Assembly (NCBI GenBank): GCA_963674835.2
Contig: CAXXKC010000002.1
Coordinates: 744,001 to 808,000, forward strand
Origin: G963674835 sp963674835
Lineage (GTDB): Bacteria > Planctomycetota > Planctomycetia > Pirellulales > Thermoguttaceae
Direction: 5' to 3'
DNA length: 64,000 nt
Of the stretch, positions 51,708-59,832 are shown in pieces (the first letter of the stretch is position 1; each line of letters starts with the position of its first letter). The notes beneath the pieces are model-generated. The model saw nothing but the letters and a program-made list of their open reading frames with translations. It searched no databases and was not told where the DNA came from. The translations under genes were made by a program, and so were the position numbers.

Positions 51708-51744
51708 AAAAAGGACAGGATCTTCCCAGTCGAAGATCCTGTCC
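51708..51744 (-). terminator. Strong rho-independent terminator
   Basis: GGACAGGATCTTC and GAAGATCCTGTCC form a perfect 13-bp stem around a 6-nt loop. On the minus strand the stem is followed by TTTTT. It could end the argJ-channel transcript or a separate small RNA. Confidence 0.85.
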
Positions 51745-51815
51745 CAAAACACGGGGGGTGAGAAAGCCAAATGGATCAGGCAACCGTGTGCACCATCGTG
51801 CACCGCCTGCATCCA
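51708..51815 (-). ncRNA. Candidate small RNA ending at the terminator
   Basis: On the minus strand, TGGAT-g-CAGGC pairs with GCCTGATCCA (51772-51781 with 51805-51815, one bulge). Its apex is GTGCAC-gatg-GTGCAC, a second perfect hairpin. About 30 nt later comes the 13-bp terminator. A TTGACA (51839-51844) and TAGGAT (51817-51822) pair 16 bp apart could be the promoter, but it would place the start inside the stem. No protein is encoded. It could also be the 3-prime end of the channel mRNA. Confidence 0.4.
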
Positions 51816-52002
51816 AATCCTAGTGCGCAGGCCCACCATGTCAATTTGCGACATTTAGGATAAATGGCGATTTGGTGAGACTTTCGTCCGTCGGCTATCG
51901 TCTGTGCCGACTGTGCCGATTGACCGGTGCCGGCAGCCATCCGGCCCCATAATTGGCGGCAGCCCGACGGCGGTCGCGTCATACACCTCCGGCCGTCACC
52001 AA

Positions 52003-53004
52003 TCACATGCCGTGATCGCCGCGAAACCGCTCGACGCCATCCTCCCGCCCCATGGCAATGACCGCATCGCCGACCTCAAACTGGGTGTCCACGTCCGGAT
52101 TGAAGACCAGGTTGCCGTCGGCTCGCCGCACCGCCACGATCAGCAGTCCATACCGGGCGCGTGCCTCCGACTGGCGAATGCTTTGCCCCACCAATGGGCT
52201 CTGCGAGGAAATCGTCAGTTCGTCGATACACACTTCCGCGGTATGCCGTCCGGCGACCAGTTCGATCAGCTCGATGGTCGAGGGCCGCATGATCATGGCA
52301 GCCATTCGCAGGGCAGCGGCCGCAGCGGGCAACACCACCCGGTCGGCACCTGCCTGGAGAAGCTTCTTCTCGGTGGTGCGGAGTTCGCCGCGTGCGATGA
52401 TGTGCAAACCCCGGTTCAGATTCCTCGCTGTGAGCGTGATGAATACGTTATCGGCGTCGCTCGGCAATGTCGTGACAATCACCTTGGCACGCTGAACGCC
52501 CGCCAGCAACAGGACTTCTTCTTCGGTGGCATCGTCGCCGATAGCCAGGTAACCCAAGCCCGTTGCCTCGGTAACCTGGTTCTGATCCTTCTCAATGACC
52601 ACGAACGTCCGCTTCTGCTCCTTCAGTTCGTGGGCAAGAATCTCGCCGGTGCGGCCAAACCCGCAGACAATCACGTGGTCGCTCAGCCGCTTGACCTCGC
52701 GCGTCACGCGGCGCAGGCCCAGGGCCCGATTGATTTCCCCTTCCGTCATCATCTGCACGAACCCTCCCATGACGTAGAGCGCGGTCGACAGTCCAAAAAC
52801 GATGAAGGCGATCGTGAACAGCTTCAGCCCGGGCGTCATCTCCCCCACCTCGCGATAGCCGACCATCGCCAGGGTGGTAACGACCATGTACACGGAGTCC
52901 AGCAGGCCCCAGCCCCCGATCCAACAATAGCCGGCCACGGCAGCGACCAGGATCGCCGCCAGTGTGATCAGACCTGCCCGTAATCGCGCAAGAGGCGACT
53001 TCAT
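52003..53004 (-). CDS. Two-helix potassium channel with RCK (TrkA-N/TrkA-C) domain
   Basis: This 333-residue inner-membrane protein has two transmembrane helices (about 10-30 and 60-84) around a pore loop with LAMVGYREVG at 45-54, a variant of the K+ selectivity filter TVGYGD. An RCK Rossmann domain follows at about 108-225 (HVIVCGFGRTGEILAHEL), then an RCK C-terminal domain at about 245-325. It would gate K+ flow in response to a ligand. It overlaps argJ by 4 bp (ATGA), so the two are translated together, an unusual pairing. Some RCK channels have REV in place of GD after the Tyr, as I recall. Confidence 0.82.
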   Translation of the reverse strand: MKSPLARLRAGLITLAAILVAAVAGYCWIGGWGLLDSVYMVVTTLAMVGYREVGEMTPGLKLFTIAFIVFGLSTALYVMGGFVQMMTEGEINRALGLRRVTREVKRLSDHVIVCGFGRTGEILAHELKEQKRTFVVIEKDQNQVTEATGLGYLAIGDDATEEEVLLLAGVQRAKVIVTTLPSDADNVFITLTARNLNRGLHIIARGELRTTEKKLLQAGADRVVLPAAAAALRMAAMIMRPSTIELIELVAGRHTAEVCIDELTISSQSPLVGQSIRQSEARARYGLLIVAVRRADGNLVFNPDVDTQFEVGDAVIAMGREDGVERFRGDHGM

Positions 53005-54194
53005 GTATGGTAGTCGGCGTTCAGCCGCACGTACTCAGCCGTCAGATCGGTGGTCCAGAACCGCGTGCGAGCATCGCCTTCGCCGAATCGCAACTCGATC
53101 AACGTATCGCGGCTGTTGCGAATCGATTCCGATACCGTCTTCCCGTCGAAGTCCACAGGCGTCCCGCCCCGGTACAGCAGGAACCCGTTGACGTGAAGGC
53201 TCACCCCCTTCGGATCGAACGGAACGTTGGCGTACCCTACGGCCGACACGATGCGTCCCCAGTTTGGGTCGGCACCGCTGATGGCCGTCTTGACCAGCGG
53301 ACTGTTCGCCACGGTCTTGGCGATCTGCAGGGCAGCCTCCCGACTCGCACAGCCGCTCAGCTCGAGCGTGATCAGGTGCGTGGCCCCTTCGCCGTCGGCC
53401 GGGATCGACTTGGCCAGCTCGACACACACTTCGTCCAAAATCTCCTGGAATTCGACGAGTTCCGCACCGGCCAGCCGCTTGCCGCCGGCCGCACCGTTCG
53501 CCACCAGAAGCACCGTATCGTTGGTGCTCATGTGCCCGTCGACACTGATACAATTGAAGCTGTCCCGTACGGATGTCGTCAGGCACTGCTGGACCGTCTG
53601 CTTGTCCAGCGGGGCATCGGTGTACACCAGCGCCAACATGGTGGCCATATTTGGCCCCATCATCGCCGCACCTTTGGCCATGCCGGTCACGTAGATCTCG
53701 CGCCCGCCGATGGTCGCCGACCGACCCGCCAGCTTGTGGACCGTATCGGTGGTGAGCATTCCACGCGCTGCACCAATCAGGGCGTCCTGGTCCGTGCCTA
53801 GCCCCGCGGCGGCCGCTTCGATCCCGGCACTGATCTTCTCCATCGGCAAATAGCTGCCGATAATCCCCGTCGAGAGAACCAGGGCCTGATCCTCCTGGGC
53901 ACCGACGGCCTCAGCCGCCAGCCGAGCCATTGTCCGTGCATCTTCCAGGCCACGTTCCCCGGTGCAAGCATTCGCGTTCCCCGAATTGACCACCACCACG
54001 CGGATCCGATCGCTCGGTGTTCGCTCGCGGTCCAACGCCACGGGTGCGGCGTACACCAAATTCTGTGTGTAGACTCCGCCCGCCGCCGCCGGTCGCTCGG
54101 ACACCACCAGAGTGAGATCCTCCTTGCGCGGGTCTCGTTTGACACCCGTGTGGACGCCCGCAACTCGATATCCTTTGGGGACGCGAATGGTCAT
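53001..54194 (-). CDS. argJ: Bifunctional ornithine acetyltransferase/N-acetylglutamate synthase
   Basis: This 397-residue enzyme recycles the acetyl group in arginine synthesis. The autocatalytic cleavage site is visible in MMGPNMATMLALV, with Thr185 as the nucleophile and new N-terminus of the beta chain. Other conserved stretches are VVVNSGNANACTGERG near 68 and CISVDGHMSTNDTVLLVANG near 217. It follows argC on the same strand at 142 bp and overlaps the channel gene by 4 bp. Length agrees with the family. Confidence 0.95.
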   Translation of the reverse strand: MTIRVPKGYRVAGVHTGVKRDPRKEDLTLVVSERPAAAGGVYTQNLVYAAPVALDRERTPSDRIRVVVVNSGNANACTGERGLEDARTMARLAAEAVGAQEDQALVLSTGIIGSYLPMEKISAGIEAAAAGLGTDQDALIGAARGMLTTDTVHKLAGRSATIGGREIYVTGMAKGAAMMGPNMATMLALVYTDAPLDKQTVQQCLTTSVRDSFNCISVDGHMSTNDTVLLVANGAAGGKRLAGAELVEFQEILDEVCVELAKSIPADGEGATHLITLELSGCASREAALQIAKTVANSPLVKTAISGADPNWGRIVSAVGYANVPFDPKGVSLHVNGFLLYRGGTPVDFDGKTVSESIRNSRDTLIELRFGEGDARTRFWTTDLTAEYVRLNADYHT

Positions 54195-54336
54195 TGCTCT
54201 GAAACTCTCCTATGAACTGACGAAAACCAAGCTGGTGGTGCCCCACGCTGCCCCTCGCCCACGAAGTCATACTGGTGTGCAACGTGCAGGGCCGAAAACT
54301 CTCTTCGCTGAAGATGACATGACACGAACCGCCCCA

Positions 54337-55344
54337 CTACAGCGCCGTCGTTTCCGGATACCCGAACATCACGTTGAAGTTCTGCACCGCGGCCCCCGAG
54401 GCGCCCTTGACTAGGTTGTCGAGGCAACTGATCGAGAGGATGCGGCCGCGGACTACGCGAGCGGTGATATCGCAGTAATTCGTATCGGTGCTGTCTTTCG
54501 TGGCAGGCAAGTGATCGACCACCCGTACGAACGGCTCGTCGGCATAAAACTGCCTCATCACTTCCAGCACACGCTCTTCGGTCACCTCGCCGGTGGGACG
54601 TGAATACGTGGTTGCTAGAATTCCGCGGTCCATCGGGACCAGGTGCGGCGTGAAGATGACCTCGGGCGATGTCCCGCTCGCCCGGCCGAGGATCTGCTCG
54701 ATCTCAGGCGTGTGCCGGTGACGTCCCACGTTATATGCTGACAAACTCTCGTTGCACTCCGGGTAGTGCGTGGTCAACTTCAGGGTCCGGCCCGCACCCG
54801 ACACGCCGCTTTTCGCGTCGACAATGACGTCCTGCGGTTGGATCATCTGCGACTTCAACAGCGGTGCCAGGGCCAGAATCGCGCACGTCGAGTAGCAGCC
54901 GGGGTTGGCTACCAACCGGGCCTCGCGAATCTGCTCCCGAAACAGCTCCGGCAAACCGTAGACGACCTTGCCCAAGCGATCCGGATCCGGGTGCTTCTCG
55001 CCGTACCACCGCTCGAACGTTTGCACGTCGTCGAGCCGGTAGTCGGCACTGAAATCCACAACGCGGCAGCCGCCCTCGAGCAGGTGCGGCACAACGGCCG
55101 CGCTGGCAGCGTGTGGCAGGCAACTGAACACACACTCGGCGCGGGCGGCGACCTCTGCGGGGGCCAGATTCTCCAAGACCAGATCCAGGCGCGCGGTCAG
55201 GGAAGGATGAATCATCGCAATGTGCGGATTCCCCTCCTGGCGACTGGTGACGGCCACAATTTCCGCCTCCGGATGGCGGAGGAGGATCTTGATCAGTTCC
55301 AGAGAGGTATAGCCGGTGGCGCCGAGAATGGCGATCCGTGTCAT
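54337..55344 (-). CDS. argC: N-acetyl-gamma-glutamyl-phosphate reductase
   Basis: This 335-residue NADPH enzyme makes N-acetylglutamate semialdehyde. The N-terminal Rossmann motif RIAILGATGYTSLELIK, the catalytic Cys150 in LVANPGCYSTCAIL and the later HTPEIEQIL stretch are all present. It is upstream of argJ on the same strand, so an argC-argJ-channel transcript is likely. The 528 bp upstream hold no gene. Confidence 0.95.
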   Translation of the reverse strand: MTRIAILGATGYTSLELIKILLRHPEAEIVAVTSRQEGNPHIAMIHPSLTARLDLVLENLAPAEVAARAECVFSCLPHAASAAVVPHLLEGGCRVVDFSADYRLDDVQTFERWYGEKHPDPDRLGKVVYGLPELFREQIREARLVANPGCYSTCAILALAPLLKSQMIQPQDVIVDAKSGVSGAGRTLKLTTHYPECNESLSAYNVGRHRHTPEIEQILGRASGTSPEVIFTPHLVPMDRGILATTYSRPTGEVTEERVLEVMRQFYADEPFVRVVDHLPATKDSTDTNYCDITARVVRGRILSISCLDNLVKGASGAAVQNFNVMFGYPETTAL

Positions 55345-55872
55345 GGCTTCGGTGGGCGACTATCGGTAGCAGGAATGGTTCAGTTTCAGAGGCGGCAATC
55401 GCTGAGTATACCCGCGGGGTACGACGCCCGCCAAGGGGTACTCGGCATAGAGGGACAGTCTCCAGCGGGCTCAGGTTCAGCCCGTCTGCCTACAGAGTAT
55501 GGCCGGTGAAGAGGGGGGAAAGGCCTCGCCCCGGGCACACCGAGACGAGGCCTCACGTAGCTGAGCCCGCCGGCGCGTGGTTGTTCGGCGCGCTATACCG
55601 ATTATCACGGCCGGATGGCGGAATGCTGACGATCGGGCTCACATGCAGGAGGGTGGCCCTGTGAAAAGGACCGCCCCATGGCCGCCATCACAGAAAAGCA
55701 AACCTCGTGCCAGTCTGCGAAACGTTGTCCATCGGCCGGCACGACAAACGCGCAAACCGGTCGAAAGCCATCGATTACGCGCGAACCCATCCCCTACACG
55801 TCCGCGCTGCAGTCGAGCAGTTGTCGCGTCCTGGCAACGCCGCGTTGCCTCGACACGCCTTGCCGGCCGCCG
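55345..55872. other. Intergenic region between argC and the hydrogenase genes
   Basis: No gene is supported in these 528 bp. An 8-bp stem (AGGCCTCG at 55521-55528 with CGAGGCCT at 55546-55553, 17-nt loop) lies upstream of argC and downstream of the hydrogenase, and could be a 3-prime stem of the hydrogenase transcript. The remainder is ordinary GC-rich sequence without a clear promoter. Confidence 0.4.
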
Positions 55873-57807
55873 CTACGCAATGTACTTACCGCGAGCCAGA
55901 TAGTGGGTGTGCAACAGCCTGTGGCTGCGGTGGCCGCAGGGGCCGTCGGTAAGGAATCGCTCGTACAGCGCCACGACCGCCGGGTTCTCGTGCGACTTGC
56001 GCACCTCGTACGCCCGGTCCTCGCTGTAGATGGCTTTGGCGCGAGCGGCGCGGATTTCCGGACTGGTAGGAATCGGTTGCCCACCACCGCCCAGGCAGCC
56101 GCCGGGGCAAGCCATGAACTCGATGAAATGACATTGGCTGAACCGCCCGCCCGCCCTGATGTTCTCCATCACCTTCTTGGCGTTCGCCGTGCCGTGGCAT
56201 ACGCCCACCTTCAACGTCGCGCCCTTGAGCCAATTCCAATCAGGCACTGCGTGCTGGATCAACTTGGGCACGGGCCCCACTTCGGCAATCGGAATCTCTA
56301 CGTAGCGCACCCCGTCGAATCCGCGCACGGGAAGCACATCGGCATGCTTGTAGAGATCTTCCACGCGCTCGCCCGTGACCATTTCCAGCACGGTGCGCAG
56401 GGCAGCCTCCATGACACCGCCAGTAGCGCCGAAGATCACGCCTGAGCCAGTCGCCGTCCCGAAGGGATCATCAAAGTCCGATTTAGGCATCTTGGGCAGA
56501 TCGATGCCCGCCTCGCGAATCATCTTGGCCAACTCGCGCGTCGTCAGACCGTAGTCGATATCTTTGAATCCGCTGGCACACATTTCCGGGCGGTTGCACT
56601 CGAACTTCTTGGCCGAACAAGGCATGAGGGCCACCGTCACGATGTCGCGAGGGTCAAGCTGATTGACCTCCGCGTAGTAGGTTTTCAGCAGGGCGCCAAA
56701 CATCTGCTGCGGGCTCTTGGCGGTCGAGGCGTGGTCCAGGTACTCGGGATAGAAGTGTTCCAGATACTTGATCCATCCCGGCGAGCAACTAGTGAATTGC
56801 GGCAGCGCGACCGAGCGATCCCCTTCGACCAACGCCCGTTTCAGCCGCAGGATCAACTCGGTTCCCTCTTCGATGATCGTCAAGTCGGCCGTGAAGTTGG
56901 TATCGAATACGCGATCGAACCCGCAACGGCGCAGGGCCGTGTTCAACTCGAAGGTCAACGCGCTCCCCGGCGGCAGCCCAAAGCACTCGCCGATCGCCGC
57001 CCGAGGACTCGGTGCCGTCTGGATAACCACGTGCTTCGATGGGTTGTCGATGGCCGCCCACACTTCGTCGGTCGGATCGTTCGCCCGAAGCGCCCCCGTC
57101 GGACAGCGATTGATGCACTGCCCGCAGTTGATGCAGACCACATCGGCCAGCGGCTTGTCCATGAAGGTCGCAACCTTGGTGCGGTTGCCGCGCCCCAGCG
57201 CCTCCAGCACGCCGACCTCCTGAAGATCGATACATGTGCGGATGCAGCGGCGGCAGAGCACGCACTTGTTCATGTCGCGAACCACGGCATGGCTCGAACG
57301 GTCGATCTCGAACCGCGGCTGCTCGGGCCGGCCGAAGCGCAGGAAATCGACGCCGTATTCCATGGCCAACGCCTGCAGTTCGCAGCCGACGTTGCGGCTG
57401 CACGTGTAGCAGTCGCCGCAATGTTCCGATAACAGCAGATCGATGATGTGCCGCCGAGCACGGCGCACCTCGGGCGAATGCGTATTGATCTCGATGGGAA
57501 CGGTCACCGGGTAACTGCACGCCGCCTGCAGCGTACGTTGCCCGACCACCTCGACTACGCATATGCGGCACACGCCGGCCAAGCAGAGGTCGTCGTGGTA
57601 GCAGAGCGTGGGAATGCGGATCCCCAATGTCTTTGCCGCCTCGAGAATCGTTGTCCCCAGCGGCACTTCGATCGAGTTGCCGTCGATGGTAATCGTCACT
57701 CGCTCGCCGCGGGCCTTCGCCTGCTGGATGGCCTCGACCGTACGCACCGTCTGGCTCTTAGGTGCCCGAACTTCTCGTGCGTCGTCTGTCAGATCCTTTT
57801 CCATCAT
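55873..57807 (-). CDS. hydA: NAD-linked [FeFe]-hydrogenase catalytic subunit
   Basis: This 644-residue cytoplasmic enzyme reduces protons or oxidises H2. From the N-terminus it has a [2Fe-2S] domain (Cys69, Cys75, Cys80, Cys83), a His-Cys3 [4Fe-4S] site (HCGDCYTCSRNVGC), two [4Fe-4S] ferredoxin motifs (CVLCRRCIRTC and CINCGQCINRC), and the H-cluster domain: TSCSPGW (340-345 region), MPCSAKKFE near 396 and MACPGGCLGGGGQP near 565. The second Cys of the usual TSCCPxW is Ser. A C-terminal small-subunit-like region follows. AAGGAG lies before the ATG. It is the last gene after hydC and hydB. Confidence 0.92.
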   Translation of the reverse strand: MMEKDLTDDAREVRAPKSQTVRTVEAIQQAKARGERVTITIDGNSIEVPLGTTILEAAKTLGIRIPTLCYHDDLCLAGVCRICVVEVVGQRTLQAACSYPVTVPIEINTHSPEVRRARRHIIDLLLSEHCGDCYTCSRNVGCELQALAMEYGVDFLRFGRPEQPRFEIDRSSHAVVRDMNKCVLCRRCIRTCIDLQEVGVLEALGRGNRTKVATFMDKPLADVVCINCGQCINRCPTGALRANDPTDEVWAAIDNPSKHVVIQTAPSPRAAIGECFGLPPGSALTFELNTALRRCGFDRVFDTNFTADLTIIEEGTELILRLKRALVEGDRSVALPQFTSCSPGWIKYLEHFYPEYLDHASTAKSPQQMFGALLKTYYAEVNQLDPRDIVTVALMPCSAKKFECNRPEMCASGFKDIDYGLTTRELAKMIREAGIDLPKMPKSDFDDPFGTATGSGVIFGATGGVMEAALRTVLEMVTGERVEDLYKHADVLPVRGFDGVRYVEIPIAEVGPVPKLIQHAVPDWNWLKGATLKVGVCHGTANAKKVMENIRAGGRFSQCHFIEFMACPGGCLGGGGQPIPTSPEIRAARAKAIYSEDRAYEVRKSHENPAVVALYERFLTDGPCGHRSHRLLHTHYLARGKYIA

Positions 57808-57881
57808 CGACTCCTTGCGAGCCGCTGGTGCCGGCTCAGTTCCACGGATTTGCCAGGTGATACCATCGCTTCGCGGCTTGC

Positions 57882-59075
57882 CTAGCCGCCGGCTCCCCTA
57901 CGGCCGAGAATCTCGTCCTGAAAATCTCGGGCGATGGAAAGAAACGCGTTGGGAGCCGATTGTCCCAGGCCGCACTTCGACGCCAGACGCATCGTCTCGC
58001 CGAGTGAGCAAAGCTCTTTGAGATAACTCATCGAGCACGCCCCTTTCTGAAGCATCTGCACTCCCTCGAGCAGCCGCGGGACGCCTTCGCGACACGGCGT
58101 GCACTGCCCGCACGACTCGTCGACGAAGAACTCCAGAAAGTTGCGGGCGATCTCCAGCATATCGCGCTGGGGGCCGAAGACGATGATCGAGCCGCCTGTC
58201 GGGATGTCCTCGTAGGCGATCGTGCGATGGAACTGAGCGGCGGGCACACACTGGCCCGAAGCCCCACCCACCTGAACCGCCTTGGCGTCCTGCCCGCCGA
58301 CCTCCTCCAGCAGTTCGGCCACGGTGATTCCCATGGGAAACTCGTGAACGCCCGGCCGCTGGCAGTCGCCGGAGATGCTAAACAGTTTGTGTCCGGTCGA
58401 TTTCGCCGTGCCGAAGCTCTTGAACCAGTCCGCTCCCTTGGCCAAGATGCAAACCACCCAGGCAAATGTCTCCACGTTGTTCACGATCGTCGGATGCCCG
58501 AGGTAGCCGGTATCGATGGGGAACGGCGGCCGATTGCGGGGCTCGCCGCGGTGCCCCTCGAGCGACTCGATCAGTGCGGTCTCCTCGCCGCACACATACG
58601 ACCCGGCGCCCATGTGGATTTCGATGTCGAAGTCGAAACCCTTCTTGCCGTCCACGTCCTGTCCCAGAAGCCCTTCCTTGCGGCGACGCTCGAGTACGCC
58701 CTCCAGGTGCCGGCGCAGATAGCTGTATTCCGCTCGCAGATAGACGGTCCCCTTCTGCGCGCCAATGACCCTGGCGCCGATGGTCATTCCCTCAAAAACC
58801 AGATCGGGGAACTCGGAGAGAATCAACCGGTCCTTGAACGTGCCGGGCTCGCCCTCATCGGCATTGCAGATGACGTACTTATCGTCTTCCTCGAGTTCGG
58901 CCGCCAATTTCCACTTAAGACTGGTGGGAAACCCGGCGCCGCCGCGGCCCCGCAGGCCCGATTGGCTGATTTGTTCCAGCACGTCTGCTTGCGGCATCGC
59001 CAGCGCCTGGTTCAGCCCGCTGCCCGCCTCGATCGTCGTGAACGTGAGCGTCCCGGTACCGACGGTGTTGGTCAT
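57882..59075 (-). CDS. hydB: NuoF-like NADH/FMN-binding hydrogenase subunit
   Basis: This protein of about 397 residues binds FMN and NADH: LRGRGGAGFPTSLKW near 41, NADEGEPGTFKDRLIL near 71, and GAGSYVCGEETALIESLEG near 160. The last part holds a [4Fe-4S] site (SCGQCTPC and a later SKCGLGQ). It is shorter than HydB of bifurcating hydrogenases, lacking the N-terminal thioredoxin-like domain and the C-terminal ferredoxin domain, and is NuoF-sized. I favour the ATG at 59075 with AAGGAG eight bases away; an ATG at 59081 overlaps the hydC stop and would be coupled. Confidence 0.88.
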   Translation of the reverse strand: MTNTVGTGTLTFTTIEAGSGLNQALAMPQADVLEQISQSGLRGRGGAGFPTSLKWKLAAELEEDDKYVICNADEGEPGTFKDRLILSEFPDLVFEGMTIGARVIGAQKGTVYLRAEYSYLRRHLEGVLERRRKEGLLGQDVDGKKGFDFDIEIHMGAGSYVCGEETALIESLEGHRGEPRNRPPFPIDTGYLGHPTIVNNVETFAWVVCILAKGADWFKSFGTAKSTGHKLFSISGDCQRPGVHEFPMGITVAELLEEVGGQDAKAVQVGGASGQCVPAAQFHRTIAYEDIPTGGSIIVFGPQRDMLEIARNFLEFFVDESCGQCTPCREGVPRLLEGVQMLQKGACSMSYLKELCSLGETMRLASKCGLGQSAPNAFLSIARDFQDEILGRRGAGG

Positions 59076-59077
59076 GT

Positions 59078-59593
59078 TCATCGCTCCTTCGCCCCGGCCA
59101 CCGCATGCACCCCGAACACCTGGCGGCAATCTTCGAGAATTCCGTGCACCTTTTCGGGCGTGACCCGGGTGAAAATCTGCTCGTTGACCAGCAATGCGGG
59201 GCCTTGATCGCACATCCCCAGGCAATTGGCCCATTGGAGCGCAAACTTCCCATCCGGCGTCGTTTCGCCGAACCGGATGCCCAGATCGTTCTCCAGCTGT
59301 CGAGCGACCTGGTCCTTGCCCGCCATTTCACACGTCACCGTGCGACACAGTCGAATGACGAACTGGCCTTGTGCCTTTTCATCGAGAAAACTGTAGAACG
59401 AGACGACGCTGTAGACCTCGACCGGATGGATATCCAGCAGATCGGCGATCACCTGCATACAGTATTCGGAGATGCGGAAGTGCCGCCGCTGCACCTCCTG
59501 AAGAATCGACATGAGCGAGCTCCGCCGGCGGCCGAACGTGTCCACGATGGCCACCAATTCGTCGCGGAGCCGCTCTCGTTCGGTCACGAGCAT
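59078..59593 (-). CDS. hydC: NuoE-like [2Fe-2S] hydrogenase subunit
   Basis: This 171-residue thioredoxin-like ferredoxin subunit carries the [2Fe-2S] ligands Cys83, Cys88, Cys124 and Cys128 (LCRTVTCEMAG and NCLGMCDQGP). The helical N-terminus (SILQEVQRRHFRISEYCM) is typical of NuoE/HydC. It would pass electrons between the NuoF-like subunit and the hydrogenase. The ATG at 59593 follows AAGGAG. It is the first gene of the three-gene operon and overlaps or abuts hydB. Confidence 0.92.
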   Translation of the reverse strand: MLVTERERLRDELVAIVDTFGRRRSSLMSILQEVQRRHFRISEYCMQVIADLLDIHPVEVYSVVSFYSFLDEKAQGQFVIRLCRTVTCEMAGKDQVARQLENDLGIRFGETTPDGKFALQWANCLGMCDQGPALLVNEQIFTRVTPEKVHGILEDCRQVFGVHAVAGAKER

Positions 59594-59832
59594 CGGCTCT
59601 CTCCTTGTGTCGACTCGAAGCACCGCCGCCGCGAAAGCCAGTCTGCTCCCAACGACGGGCCATGCGCAAATGAAGAACATATGATGAATAACATATTGAG
59701 CGAGAATTGCAAGGCAGGCTCGCCGCTAGGTGGGGTTGTGAGGCCAACTGCCGTTGAAATTGCTGTCCCCCCGAATCCCCGGGGAGTATAATCGAGCCGA
59801 CACACGCGACTCGATCGACCAGGAGCTCTCTC

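Larger units (their letters stand above)
51611..52002. other. Region between the K+ channel gene and the acidic protein gene
   Basis: These 392 bp hold a very strong terminator and, upstream of it on the minus strand, a bulged stem-loop at 51772-51815. I judge this a possible small RNA, given as a separate feature. The remainder next to the channel gene (about 51850-52002) shows nothing I can name. Confidence 0.4.

Noticed and set aside
55345..55640. Riboswitch or attenuator before argC
   Set aside because: The only clear stem (55521-55553) has a 17-nt loop and no leader peptide or aptamer-like core could be recognised.
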